Source: Zeugodacus cucurbitae
Taxonomy: Eukaryota > Arthropoda > Insecta > Diptera > Tephritidae
Direction of reading: 5' to 3'
Length of the DNA: 64,000 bases
Assembly: GCF_028554725.1 (NCBI RefSeq)
Contig: NC_071671.1
Span: 62,979,001 to 63,043,000 of the forward strand
Part shown: positions 26,411-39,046 of the stretch, piece by piece
Layout: the number at the start of each line of letters is the position of its first letter
Numbering within the stretch: the first letter of the stretch is position 1
Position numbers and translations under genes: made by a program
Notes under the pieces: generated by a model
Databases searched by the model: none
What the model was told of the DNA's origin: nothing
Seen by the model: only the letters and a program-made list of their open reading frames with translations

Positions 26411-27594
26411 GGATTAAACGCGATTTGGCAATGCAAAAATATGTGATGTTACGCGCAAAATTACCTTTATGGGGTACGAGCGTTGTCTTAAATATTTACG
26501 CAAATATCAGGGCTTGTGAAGCAATGTACAAACAAACATACATACATACCTATATATATATGTATATATGTACATTTGTATATTTTTTTAATATTTTCAA
26601 AATATTTATAATTTAACTAGCCAAAGGGTTTAGCAATTCTCTTGCAATTTTATGTCACTGAAATTTCAAAAAATTTAATTTTGGTGCTTAATTTTGAATA
26701 TTTCGAACGACAACAACAACACACTTGGAAATGCGAAGCGTGCAGTTACAACAGTTGACGGATTAGTAAAATCCGTCGCACGTCCGGTTGTCAATGAGAT
26801 TATTGTTATTGTTACTCGAGTGCTTTGTTATGTTGCTTTTGTTATTTTTGCGCTGACATATATACATATGTATATGTATAAGAAATGTATATATACATAT
26901 AAATGTATAGAAGCTTCATATGTGTCTATAGAAAGTTGCCTCATATTGGACAGTCATAAAATTTATATCAAAGTCTATGTAAGCCAGAGATATGAGTACA
27001 TATTCGGATATGTATTGGAAACATAACAACAACAACAACTAATAACAATAATTTGCAAAATTTTCCATTAATCATGCAGCTCGCACATTGACTGCTTTGG
27101 CTGATGATTGGAAGCGAATGGATAGATTGAGAGCAAAATGTGCCGAACGTACAATACTGGGATTACCGTTGAGCGGGTGTGGAGAGGGAGCCTGAGAGCG
27201 AGGCGCAGAGTGGAGGCGCATGTAACTTTGTGTATATGTATGCATAAAGCTAAGGATTAGGCGTTGGGCCATCATTTAAAATATCAGCATGAAAAGTGAC
27301 GTTGAAGCATTTAGCAAACGCTGTACGTGCGGATTAAGGCTTTGCTGATGCTGAAGCTGACTGCGACAGCAACAAATATACATGTATGTATATAGTATAT
27401 CCAACAGCGACGTAAGCCAAAGGGATTAAAGCGCAATTTTGTATTGCTTCGTTCAGATAGATGTTTAAACATATACATACATATATAAATGATTGAAATT
27501 TAAGTTTTGAAATTATATTCGAAATATTCTGCTGAGTAAGAGCAACAATAAATATATTAAAAGAGTAGGTTCTACGTACTATTAATAAGGATTA
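26411..27594 (+). promoter_or_regulatory. Cluster of GGATTA (TAATCC) sites, candidate enhancer
   Basis: GGATTA occurs at 26,411, 26,760, 27,159, 27,254, 27,331, 27,423 and 27,589, all on the plus strand, with five inside 436 bp. TAATCC is the known core site of K50 homeodomain proteins such as Bicoid, Orthodenticle and Pitx-type factors. At this AT content a 436-bp stretch would be expected to hold roughly 0.3 sites. The site at 26,760 also lies in a small hairpin, GACGGATT with AATCCGTC. That the cluster is a functional enhancer is an inference. Confidence 0.3.
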
Positions 27595-27810
27595 CGACCA
27601 TATTAAACCTTTTGAAAACTTTACCCGATACTGCAGTCAGATATAAGGAGTGCTGGAAGTCTAAAGATTTTAACTATTGTCCATTGGAAACAATTATAGT
27701 ATACACGAACTTCCTTCTTCAAGACGGGAATTAAGAACACAGCACTGTTTAGAATATGTTTCTCCAACTTGGAAAGGAGCGGCAGCACCTGGTGTTAGCA
27801 AATATAGTTA

Positions 27811-27980
27811 CAGTTGAACTTTCCTAACTTGAATCACCATAATTCACAACTAAGTTCGAGTTAGAGAGACTTCGAGTTAGAGAGACTTCTAATTATAGAA
27901 GTTCGAGTTATTTCTATTCTATTGTCAATTCAAGAGTTCGATTTATGTATGGAAAACTTCGAGAAATGGAAGTTCAACTG
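27811..27980. mobile_element. 170-bp MITE with CAGTTGAAC termini
   Basis: A small non-autonomous DNA transposon flanked by TA at 27,809-27,810 and 27,981-27,982. The left end is CAGTTGAACTTTCC and the right end, read inward, is CAGTTGAACTTCCA: 11 perfect bases with similarity beyond. TA target sites and CAGTTG-type ends fit pogo/Tigger- or Tc1-like parents. Inside is a perfect tandem duplication of a 16-bp unit (27,855-27,870 and 27,871-27,886). It has no coding capacity. Confidence 0.85.
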
Positions 27981-27982
27981 TA

Positions 27983-30900
27983 TTTAGAACTCTTCAGCGT
28001 TTAACTGAAGAGAAAGCCTTTCTATCGCGCAAAATCACGGAACTTATCGACGGCATTTTTTTTTTCCTATAAAAACTATTAATTATGTTCGCACTGACTT
28101 AATTTATTATAATCCATTACATAAGCAACAAATACAATTTGCACTTTAATTACTAAATTATTTATAAAATGTGAATAAAATAATTAAGTACTGTTATTTT
28201 TGCTATTTTATCGTAAGTGAGTCTTTGCATATTTAAAACAGCATTCAGTCTTTGATTTGATACAAATGTATATAGACGAGTACACATGCACTCTCAAGGC
28301 CAACCTCAATAGGATAATTATGCAATTTAATTAACATGAACAGTTCTAAGAACTCTTTAAATGTAGTGCAACCGAGTCGAAGCTACATACATATAATCAT
28401 AAGAAGGGATTAATTGTAGAGCATGTACGCTACATACAAACACAGATCGAAATAGTTGCACCTTTCAACTTAGCAAAAATAACAATAACAAATAATTCAT
28501 ACTCAGGCCAAATCAGAAGATTTTTGGTGAAAAGCAGAGAACGAGATACATATATGTAGAAAGCACTAAATCTACACGATTAACACACACACTCAAGTGT
28601 GTAGGCACACGTTTTGCTGCGACATCTATTGCCATTAACACATTTGTATTTGTTTGTATTGTCGTTAGTGCTATAATATCTTTATGTCTTCGTATTGCTC
28701 ATGATGATAGTTATTTTGCCTAAATCTTTTACCAAACTGTTGCCGGTTGGTTACGATTATGACGCACCAATGTGTTGCAAGCACATGCAAACACAACACG
28801 TACGAATTAGATGCTGAGATATGGGTGCATATTTATATATATCGGTATAATAGCTGGTGGAGGTGCTGACGGGTGAGGTGAGTAGCAGAGCCAGAGCCTA
28901 GTCGTCAAGTTTACGAATGCATATGCTTATTGATATTGGCAGTGCGTTGCAGTGTGGCAACAGCCTCAGCAGCTGAGCGCCTCCATTCATTGGTTGCTCT
29001 ATATGTATGTATCTTTCAGGCCACCTCATTCCACCAATGCTAGGCGAATTTTAATCCGTTTATAATACGCACATTTAAGTGTATGCCAAACGCAGAGGGT
29101 TATGCACATAGCAGTGTGAGAAGCAGAATTAGGAGAATGCATTTATTCCAGTAAACCAAGAGGTTATACATAGAACAGATTTAATTTTTGTTTTAAACCG
29201 ATCAACTAAGTTGAATTTCTAGACGATTCCGATGTCATAGTAGTTTTAGTAGATGTCAAATCTAGTGGAGTCTTTCATTCGAATGACTTATTTTAGGCCA
29301 GTTAAGGTTGGATAGAGTTTCAAAAATGTAAGAGTACCAGAATCGTTAAAACAACCCAGACTAGTTATTTAAAACAGATCAAACGACGAAAATCGTAGGA
29401 AATGCCTTATCTGATTCTTGACTACATTCAGTCATCCAGAAAAAGTCCAACTTAGTTCTTCAATCTAATTCAAAACCATGCAACAAGAAGAACAAGGTCT
29501 TAGGAAATACCTTATCAGGAACAACAGTCCTTCGAGAAGTACAGATAGTCATATTTTTTGTATGTTAAACTTTTGCAACTTCAGAAACTTGGTGATATCG
29601 TAAGGTGAGATTCAGGAAATTCTATTTTTGCAAATTCTCTTAAAATTTTTGTCGCATGGGATATTGAATACAAGCGTAAATTTCTATATGTATAGGTATA
29701 CAACTAAGCTGCTCAATCCTTTTGCTAGCAACTCTCAATGATTGTATGTATGTGTAGTTGCTTTAGCTACAATTGCAAGTGTTATTGCAAATGTTATTGT
29801 TGTTACCATTCAAAGTGTATTTATGTATGTTGGCGTGCATGTTTGTGTAGTTCAGCTGTTATTACCACAACCCGGCTGGCTGGCTTGCAACCTTGTTTAG
29901 AATTTGTGCGCTGAGCGTACTCAGCTGAACGGCTGAAGCAACTGCTGCAAGAGCTTTAGCCAGCAACAGCAACATGACAGTCTACATAGTGGAAGGCGAA
30001 GCAGCAGCAGCAGCACTCCGCAGGCGGCAGCGTTAGGCAGCGCAAGGATTTAGGATTTTGTATGGCAAACACATTTGAATCCTCGAAATTTGTCCCATTT
30101 CGTAGATAAATTTAGCTATCGAATTCATTTGTAGCAAAATTCGTACTAAAACACACACACACAGCGGTACGTATTTGAATCATATGTATGTATATGTGTG
30201 ACGCTTCCGAGCTGCTTGTGAGTGTTTGTAATGTGCTTATGTCACACACAAACCAGCGCACAATATTTTCAGTGTCAGTGTATAATCCATGCGAATAAAT
30301 TGTCTTACATATGCAAAGGTAAATGCATTTAGCTGTGTGTGTGTGTGTGTATGTGCAGGCAAATATCTCTATATACATATGTGCTTGTTTGATGAAGCAT
30401 TTGTAGTATGTTGGCTGGCGCACAAAAAGCTTTTTGTTGTGCAAATCCCTTTTGCTTATAACTCGCATACGCTCTCTCCAGCCCGCCGCTGCTCACAAAT
30501 CGAACTTTCAGCGAAACACACACAATCAAACATCTATGTTTATATGTTTGTAATTGTGTTGCGCTCCAAATCAATTCTTACTAAATCCACTAGCAGAGGT
30601 GTAACAATTACAGACACGAGTATTTTTCTATGGCTCACTATTTTCAACGATCCTGCGTTTATACATATTATATATATACATATCTTTGTATGTATATGTG
30701 TTCCGGCGACATTCACAAATTCTCACACATACTTTGACATACATACATATGCTACATTTGGCAATCTGTGAATTTCGTTTGCGACTTAAAATTTTGTGCC
30801 AAATCTACTCACATATGGAGTTTGCATAATGCTTAATGCTTAAGCACGACAGGTGTGCGAGCTTTGGTGGTGGGTAGGGAGAGAGCGCGACAAAGGCTTG

Positions 30901-31005
30901 AAAAATTTTATTTGTTGTCGAACTCAAGAATTAGTACTTCATTGTTTTGATGGTGATCATATATACGATCATCATAAGATAAATCATCGATTTTTAATGT
31001 ACTAT
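27983..31005. other. Noncoding DNA
   Basis: No supported gene. TG/CA tracts lie at about 30,150 and 30,334-30,350. The 30,112-30,771 open frames overlap on both strands and are driven by these tracts. Bases 29,870-30,060 are GC-richer with CAG-rich words but have no exon signals that I trust. Confidence 0.45.
30334..30350. repeat. (TG)n microsatellite
   Basis: About eight TG units. They cause Cys-Val and His-Thr runs in the overlapping open frames of both strands. Confidence 0.9.
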
Positions 31006-31009
31006 ATAC

Positions 31010-31222
31010 TGAAAGTGTTCGATGCAGTACCCGCCGGAGGAAGCCGAGGAAGGGGAAGGCCTCCACTCCGTTGGAGGGACCAGGTGGAGAGCGACCTGGT
31101 TACACTTGGGATCTCCAACTGGCGCCGAACTGCGAAGGAGAGAGAGAGGTGGCGCACTATCGTCGATTCGGCTATAACCGGCTAAACGGTTGCAACGCCA
31201 ATCACATACATACATACATATA
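31010..31222 (+). mobile_element. 5'-truncated non-LTR retrotransposon, C-terminal fragment with tail
   Basis: The plus frame from about 31,018 to a TAA at 31,183-31,185 reads a basic segment with GRPPLRWRDQVESDL, then ISNWRRTA, then ERERWRTIVDSAITG. This matches the conserved C-terminal pattern (GRP-RWxD-DL-NWR-A-R-WR-IV-A) found just after the reverse transcriptase of many insect non-LTR elements. The frame is intact to its stop. A short 3' UTR and an ACAT-repeat tail (about 31,203-31,220) follow, as expected for target-primed insertion with 5' truncation. It is GC-rich relative to its surroundings. It is a dead copy, and the clade is not assigned. Confidence 0.75.
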
Positions 31223-34200
31223 CTTATATGTCTTATGGGAAAACATAAACCAAAAACAAATGTTGTTACAGCGATGGAATTTATTAAGTTGATCTTTAAT
31301 TGATCAGTTAGTCAATCCGAATAATATTTACGGAGATCTAGTCTGAGTTGTAGCTGGGTTGTCAATCGAAACTTCAAAAAGTTTATTTCTCAGAACAATG
31401 TTTTCAAAGTCGGTTCAAGATTTCTCGAGAACTACTCAACCGATTTGTATCAAGGTACGATGTCAGTGTTTTATATAATTTTCTTAAAACATTTTAGTAA
31501 TGCTTCGTTAAATGTATATCTTTAGGTCAATCAATGTATTGAATTTAATTTTTTTAATATTTTTGAAATAAGGTCGTTTTTCTCAGTCGAAGCCCATGTA
31601 ACACCTTAAGGCTACTGGCTAATATTATGTAGGTGGAGGGTAATTTTCAAAGTGTCTCGCGATATGGACCTCAATGTTACTATATTTCGGTTCTAGGTCA
31701 TATTTACATTTTCGCAAAGAGTCCTCTTGATTTTGACTGAGTCAACTAACCCTCAGAGTCAAACCACATAGAGTTGCTATTCTGTGCTATTTTTTATAAA
31801 GACGACGCTTTGCAAAAGAATTAAAGTAGCTTAGTCTTAGGCTTGATTGGTGATTGCCTAGCTTACATTGGAAGGGAGAGAGAAAGAAAAATATTAACCT
31901 GGCATCTAAAGCATATAAGTAATAATGTAATAACTTGAGCAAAAGGGTTAAGATATTATATTGCTTCCATTAAAAAAAAAATAGAAAAATATTGTTAGCA
32001 AAATAAATTTTCTTTTATACCGAATTTCCTTCCTATTAATTTTTTTAAGAATATCAAAAGCTGGTTTCATCTTCACACACAAATATTTTTAAATCCAATT
32101 TCATTTCAAGAATTTTTAATATATATTTCATGTTCCCCCCACATTAAATATACAAAATAATTTAATTTAGCATTCATTTCACCATTTAAAAGTCAAAACG
32201 CATGGCCAATGCTATGCAAATTTTCGAAAATCATCACATTTCATTATAGCATTAAGCCACTCAAAGCTGATTCATAACATTTTCCCTTCAAAAACTTAAT
32301 CACATCATAAATTATGAACGCCAAATTACACACGCATATATCACAACAAACACAAACATATACACACACACAGAGAGGAAAGAAAATTTATGCAGCTAAA
32401 CTGATATGCAAAATAAGAAAAATAAAGCATACGCATACACAGGCGCGCAGGAAGGTCAGTTGACATCTGCTATTGCTGAGTGCTTCCAGCAACATGTGTG
32501 TGTTGTTGTATAAATGTTGCTGCTATACATATGAATATGCATATGCGATATGGCGTTGATTGTATTGTTGTGGCATTTAGAGCAAACATGCAACAAGTGT
32601 TGCTGCTGCCGCTGCTGCTAACTAGTACAATACAATACAATAGCTGGCAACAATAACTGTTGTGCTCGCAACTCGCTTAAACCATTCAACTAAGCTCTCA
32701 TGTCATGCTGTTGCTGTTTGCTGCTGTTGTGGGTGCGCGCCAATAACTATGCTTCGCACATACATTTATACATATTTAGATGGCAGAGTGAAGTTATGTT
32801 GCTGCTGCTACTGCTACTGTAGTTGCATAAGGCTTCTCGCTGAGCATTGAATTGAGTTGGCCGTTTGGTTGGCTGGCTCGTAAGCCGGTGAGCTTGGTGA
32901 GCCGTTGGGCTGGTTAGTTGACAGTATGACTGTGCGCGCTGTTGGATTGTCGGATTGCCAGGCTCATATTGCTAACAGACTACGACTACATCATGTGTGT
33001 AAGTGTGTTGCAAGCATCCGTCACTTGCTGAATATGCTCGACGAACGTGCAACTATTGTTATTTATAAATGTTTAGATGTAAAGAGCTCTGGCACTGAAA
33101 ATCCTTAATCCTCTTCGTATAAATACCCCCCACCTAATACAAAACCTGCCAAACAAAAACACTGTATTGGAGGCACGTTCTCCGCATCGAGTGTTGCATG
33201 CTTGTGCATATGTACAGATGACACCTGTGCGTAGTTGATACAACTGTAAATATGCACATGAGGTGCCAAATACAACAAACAAGCCAACGCACAAACTCGT
33301 TCGAGGCACATAAAGTGCTCAACACAAGCATGCAACAAACTGTGGCAAATATTTCAAATACTAAGTATAAATCTATGTGAGGGCATGTGAGGACATACAT
33401 ATATACATGTGAGTACATATATATATATACTCGTGTAATTGTGTGTGTGCGTAAGCTTACGCTTGCGACGTATACTATTGATGTTGCTGATCAAATAGAG
33501 GGATTTTCACAAAAATTAACACATAAAACCTCTCTATCAACGTTTGGCATATTCTCAGCTGGATATATTGAGTATACAAAATAATAACAACAACAACAGT
33601 AAGTTTAGCAGTTCAGTTGTTTTTGTAGTTATTTTGAGTTCACTCGGCAGCTTACTTACTTAGCTGAATACGCATGGATCAGTTGAGTTGTTGCGTTGCC
33701 CTGCGCTGCTCCTCTGCTCATCGTTGCGATGTGAGGCTATGTGTTGTATAACAAATACAAAATATTTTGATATGTGGTGTGTTTTGAAGGCTGTTGTTAC
33801 TTACAATTGCGGCCATCGCAAGCTAAGCTTTTTCAATGACACTCTGCACTCGTAGCTTTGCAGTTGGCAAGTACGGGTCAAGCCTTCTTTTAGCAATTGT
33901 GTGGCTCTGTTCTATGTTGGCGATAGTGTAGCTGCTGGATTTGCAGCATATTGAAGTTGTAGTTATTTTTAGTGAAATTCAGTTGAGGTGGTGGCGATAG
34001 TGAATCACCTACTGCTGGAGGTGCTTTGAGGCATCAACATATGGGTTGCTTTAAAATGAGATATTTTGCGAAAGCATTCTTGGTTTGCGTTCTAAACTCG
34101 ATATATTAAGTTTTATATTATGATGGATGAGTATTTCTTGGCGTTTGCGGATACTAAATGAGTTTATTAACGTCTTCAAGGAGGCTTACACACTTTTAAA

Positions 34201-37200
34201 TCTGTTTATGAAAAACTCTTCGTTATGAAAAAGCTTTTTATTTAAAATAATGAGTCAATTAAAACTCCATTTTTTAAGTTAAAATGTACTGTTAAAAAAT
34301 ATAAATTTAAAATTCTCAAAAAAAAAATATTGTTTTTTTTTCAAATTTTCGAAGAAATATATTTTTTTTATTTCTAAAATTAAAATTTTGAGTGAAATTT
34401 TAGTTTCGTTTTTTTTTTTAAATTATTAATTTGGAAATTTATAACCCAAAACACTTCACAAAAATAAATTTGTTATTATTTTATTAATATTAAATACCTT
34501 CAGCATATTACAGTTGCAACAACACACACATGTTGCTTTCAACAACCTGCTAATACTCAAAGTGATAGAAATTCATGCGACAACACACTCAGTTATATGT
34601 ATTAAATATACTAACATATTTACACAAGCAAATACAGTAGATGTTTGTAGCTATGTAATTTGATGTGCCCGTCTTTATGCGCTTTCAGATTTATCGAGCT
34701 GTGCACACACATTTGAATGTGGCGATGGGAAATCCTTTGGATTAAGGATTTGCAGCATTTCATCGTTCTACAATATATATATAGGTGGCATTTGAGATGA
34801 GAACATTCATAATAGGCAAAGTGGCAGAGGTGAGACGGAACAGTATTCTCTAGGTGCTTTTGGAGGGGACGAATTTAGATAGTTGGCGACAACATCGATG
34901 AATGACGCCATTGACGTGATTGTCAGCGGCAAAATGACAAAACATATATAGATATGTATATGCATGAGTGTGTTTATATGTATGTACAAATTGAGTTGTT
35001 GTTGATGATGATAAATGTGCGGATTTATAAATGGACAAAAGGATGTATGAGAAGTATGAGTTGTACGTGCGGATCAAATACGAATACGAGTAGTAAGTAG
35101 CAGAGATGTGAATACAAAAGAGTTACAGGAACACTTGTTAGAATGAGATGTGGTGTGACTGTAGATATATACAAGTTTGCTTAGTGTATATCTACTTCTT
35201 TGTTAATCGTAGAAAAGGTTCATCATATTTGTTTCTAATGTTAAGCAGCATAACCAAGAGGTAATATCGTTTATAGTGATAAACTTGTGTAAACGCCTAA
35301 AAACCTACTCGGCGTATTGAGTTCATCTGTGTCTCTACACATACATATGCATATATTCTTCTTCCTTGCCAACCTTACCAAAAATAGTGACACACTTCTT
35401 GCTATGTCTTCAGCTTCACTACAGCAACATTTACCAATACTAACTCGTAGCGAGTGCGTCATGTAAGAGCATGCGTGTGTGTTTTGGAATTTTCGTTTGC
35501 GAATTTGTTTGGCTACAGATTAAGGCAGCCCAACAATTCGTGGCAATGTGCAAAATTGCTAGGATAACACTGACTTTAACACATTGGCACAGCTGGTGGT
35601 TGTTGTTGGGGTTGTTGTTTGAGGTTCGTACGCAACACACTGAGATTTCATGTGAAAGCATGTGCTATGATAGCCTTCTAAGCATACGAGTATATATGCA
35701 TATCTGTTGCGTAAGGGTTTTGGGAATGAGTTCATAGAGTTTATGAATCATACTAAGATGATATTTTAACTATTAAATAAAATAAAATTTAAATATTGAA
35801 AATTTGATATTGACAATTATTCTGGACATTGAAAGGTGCATTTTTAAATTTGGAGCTCTCATGATCTGACAACTATATTTAAGTGTTGTTGTAGAAGAAT
35901 ATAAAATTATGAAAATAGTTTTGGGAACCGCTTCCGATAAGGAGGTTTTTGATTGGATATAATATACTGATACGTGTTTGTAAGGTCTTTGACTGCCGTT
36001 CGAATGAACTGGAGATCTGAAAATATAGTTCCTATACTGAAGGATATGATCTTCATTCGTACCTAATTTCTACTCGAATCGGAGTCATTGCGCTTCTAGT
36101 AATTCTTTAATAACTTATAAAGGTTAATTTTAAAAAATTCGTTCACAACAGTATCCTTAAATCTCAGCCAATATTGCAATAAAATTAATTTGTATACAAA
36201 TATTTTCACTTTTTCTTTCATGCCTTTACGAGTTCTTGCATATTATTTGTGCTGAAAGCATTATAGGAATTATACAGTGTTGTGGTTTTAGCGTTAATCC
36301 TTCTACAAGCGCACACAGCTATAGATATTACATTTATGCAAACGTTGTAAAAATGAGCACAAACACACATACACACACTTAACTGATATTGTACTCATAC
36401 ATATACAGAGATTTATTTGTAAGCGCCTAAAATCAATATTTTCCTTTAAATGCACATTTTTAGGCAAATCCTTGAAATCCTTTAACACTGCTGCATGAAA
36501 ATAAAATCAATAACAACAACAACAGCAGTGGCAACTGAAGAGGCGAATTAAGAGCTTTGCTCTTAAATACAAATCGTTTTGGTTTTTTGCTCGATTTTTG
36601 TTTTTGCTTTATCATTTACTGCCGCTTTGGTTTAACGAGTCCGTTTTCATTTAGCCAGCAAGCACACATTTATACAGTTTTATTTCGATATGTTGCAAGT
36701 ACACATGTGCGGATATGCATTTAATTTTGTGGCAGCATATATGTTTGCCTCGCAACCGCAATGTTACAATTTTCATTAGCGTGGCCGATTAATCCCTTTA
36801 ATCCCTAAGCCGTTTTTGAATTATTTTAATGCCATCGCTTTGTAGCTTCAGGGCAGCAATGAGCAAACACACATCTATATATCGGTTTGTTTGCTTTGTG
36901 GCATGCGTTTGTATGTATTTTATGTGTAATATTTGCCGCAAATAAAAGGGTTCACTATTAAAGCCTGCCTTTTGGGCAAAATCGAGAATGCCAGGCTGAT
37001 CAGCTGACTTTTATATTTTGCTGGGTGGAGGCAATTTATTTAAAATCTCCCTCTTTGACTACGTGCATTAGTAGTGGATTATCGAAAATTCGAATCAAAA
37101 TTAATGAATATAAAGGAATTTTAGCATTATAATTCTAGTTTCTAATTAGATAATTAAAATCGGTATATAGAAAAATGAAAACAATTTCAGTTGAAAATAT

Positions 37201-37340
37201 TATCATAAAAAAAAAGAGTTATGTTGTGTAGGCAGGGGGAAAAGCTATAATACAGTGTGGATCTATATCTTCGTAATATTTAATCCGAATTCGAGCGACT
37301 GATAGAGGGTCTACAACTTTGCTTCCGCCGTTTTCCAAAA
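31223..37340. other. Noncoding DNA
   Basis: No supported gene. Bases 34,230-34,500 are strongly AT-biased. Bases 32,450-33,060 and 33,600-34,030 are moderately GC-richer and CTG/TTG-rich, possibly regulatory. Open frames here are short and lack domains. The 33,073-33,418 minus frames overlap each other in different registers, which argues against any of them being real. Confidence 0.45.
36790..36804 (-). promoter_or_regulatory. Paired TAATCC sites
   Basis: TAATCC at 36,790 and 36,799 are repeated directly 9 bp apart within TTAATCCCTTTAATCCCT. Further copies in either orientation occur at 37,076, 37,281, 38,105, 38,365 and 38,479. They resemble K50-homeodomain sites, and function is unproven. 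Confidence 0.25.
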
Positions 37341-37680
37341 GATGTCTCTAGCGTCAAACACTGGTCGATTAAATCGACTTTTTTTATATCGATCTTGGAG
37401 TTTTGTATCAACATTAACCCTACTAAATATTTGTAGAGATCTGTTTGCATCCCAAACTAATTCTCAACTCCAAATGTCATTTTTTGAGCCGAATTCTTGA
37501 CGTTTGCGGGAATGTCTCTAGGGTCAAGCACTGGTCGATTAAATCGATTTTTTTTTATATCGATCTTGGACTTTTGTGTCAACATTAACCCTACTAAATA
37601 TTTGTAGTGATCTGTTTGCATCTCAAATTTATTCTCAACTGAAAATGTCACTTTATGAGCCGGATTCTCGACATTTGCTG
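37341..37680. repeat. Two-unit tandem repeat, period 170 bp
   Basis: The unit at 37,341-37,510 is followed directly by a closely similar unit at 37,511-37,680. Both share TGTCTCTAG, CACTGGTCGATTAAATCGA, TATATCGATCTTGGA, a run around TAACCCTACTAAATATTTG, and GATCTGTTTGCAT. The divergence is a handful of substitutions plus a 1-bp T-run difference. It could be a small satellite stub or a local duplication. It does not encode protein. Confidence 0.9.
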
Positions 37681-39046
37681 GAAATTTTGCTTTTCTTTTT
37701 TAATTTCAAGAAAAGTGCGGCTGAGGATCAGCGACATTTGTAACCGTTTAAATTTACAAAAAAAGCGGAGGAAGCATAGTTGTAGACCTAATAATAAAAA
37801 GTTTTATGGTAGGAATACACTCGAAAGGTGGGTAATCAGTATAAAACTAAAATAATCGAACTTTAATAACTGATCTCCAGATCTTCGATCGACCCTTTAA
37901 TATCTATATCTGATGTTTTGAGACTCAATCGAACTTTATTAACTGACTTCCAAATAACAATACATATTAACCCATTGATCGGTAGAATAAAGTCATCTAT
38001 CCGAAGAATATTATATTAATATAGAAACATACTTTCCTTTGAATATTCTGCCTTAATATAGACACATATCTCACAACTAAACTTTGATGCGTACTTATTG
38101 CATGGGATTAAAGGATTTGCCTATTGTACGAGTATGTATGGCTCCACATAGCAAAAACACATGGTTTCTGCAGACATAGTATTACAATTACATATCCAAC
38201 TCAATATTAATACCTCTCCCCTCCACCACTTTTGCCGCTCATACCTTGACTACGGTTAGTCGCACAAGCGAATCGTTTGTGATTTGATCAAACGAGTGTG
38301 AAATGTTATTATTTTAATGAAGTGGTGAAGCAACGAGCGAGGAGGGTCGACAAATGAGATGAACTAATCCTTGAACAAGCATTGAAAGTATTAGGAAATA
38401 AATAATAATAGGGCACACAAGGTTGTGCTTAAGCAAAGCGGCAGAGAAATTGCCAAAGCGTAAAAGCAAAGCCAAAAAGGGATTATAAATTTTATAATGT
38501 TGGATACGTAGATACTTAATGTATATGTATGTACATAAACTGCTACATGCATCATTATAATTGAGGGATAAGTGTGCATATAAATTTGTGGATAAGCAGT
38601 AAAAGGAAATCCGGTTAGGCTGGAAACGTAGAGAGACTTCGGGTGTATTTGTGTGAGTGTGAGTCTATTGAATGTTTCGCAGAGAAAGCGGTTGCTACAA
38701 GACGAATTTGAAGCAACGCATTTTGAAATATTTCATACAAGTAATTGGAGAAGGCAGTTGATGGATTTGGAGAACGGCATTAAAAGAATTATGGTGAGTG
38801 TGAGAGAAGATTAAGAGAGTATCCATTTTAATGAAATCAAATATTTAACTTTGAATAGTTAAATTTAATAGTTCATTTTTATCTAGGAAAAGTTCGAAAT
38901 AATAAATTTTGGGATCCACATTTTTCAAGATATGTTTGAATGTTATTAGTTTTTCTAAAAAAAATACTCGAAATTTTAATTAGGAATTTCGGCATTCCGA
39001 TATATCGATAAATGGTATTATAATAATAACAAATTTTTGTACTCAC
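37681..39046 (-). other. Probable intron downstream of the 39-kb exon
   Basis: This is AT-rich sequence next to the GTGAGT donor of the minus-strand exon, so its proximal part is intronic on that strand if the exon is real. No further exon was recognised. It holds several GGATTA/TAATCC words. Confidence 0.45.

Noticed and set aside
30289..30771. 160-codon plus-strand open frame
   Set aside because: The Cys-Val run is a (TG)n microsatellite translated in frame, and an opposite-strand frame is open over the same bases. No domain was found.
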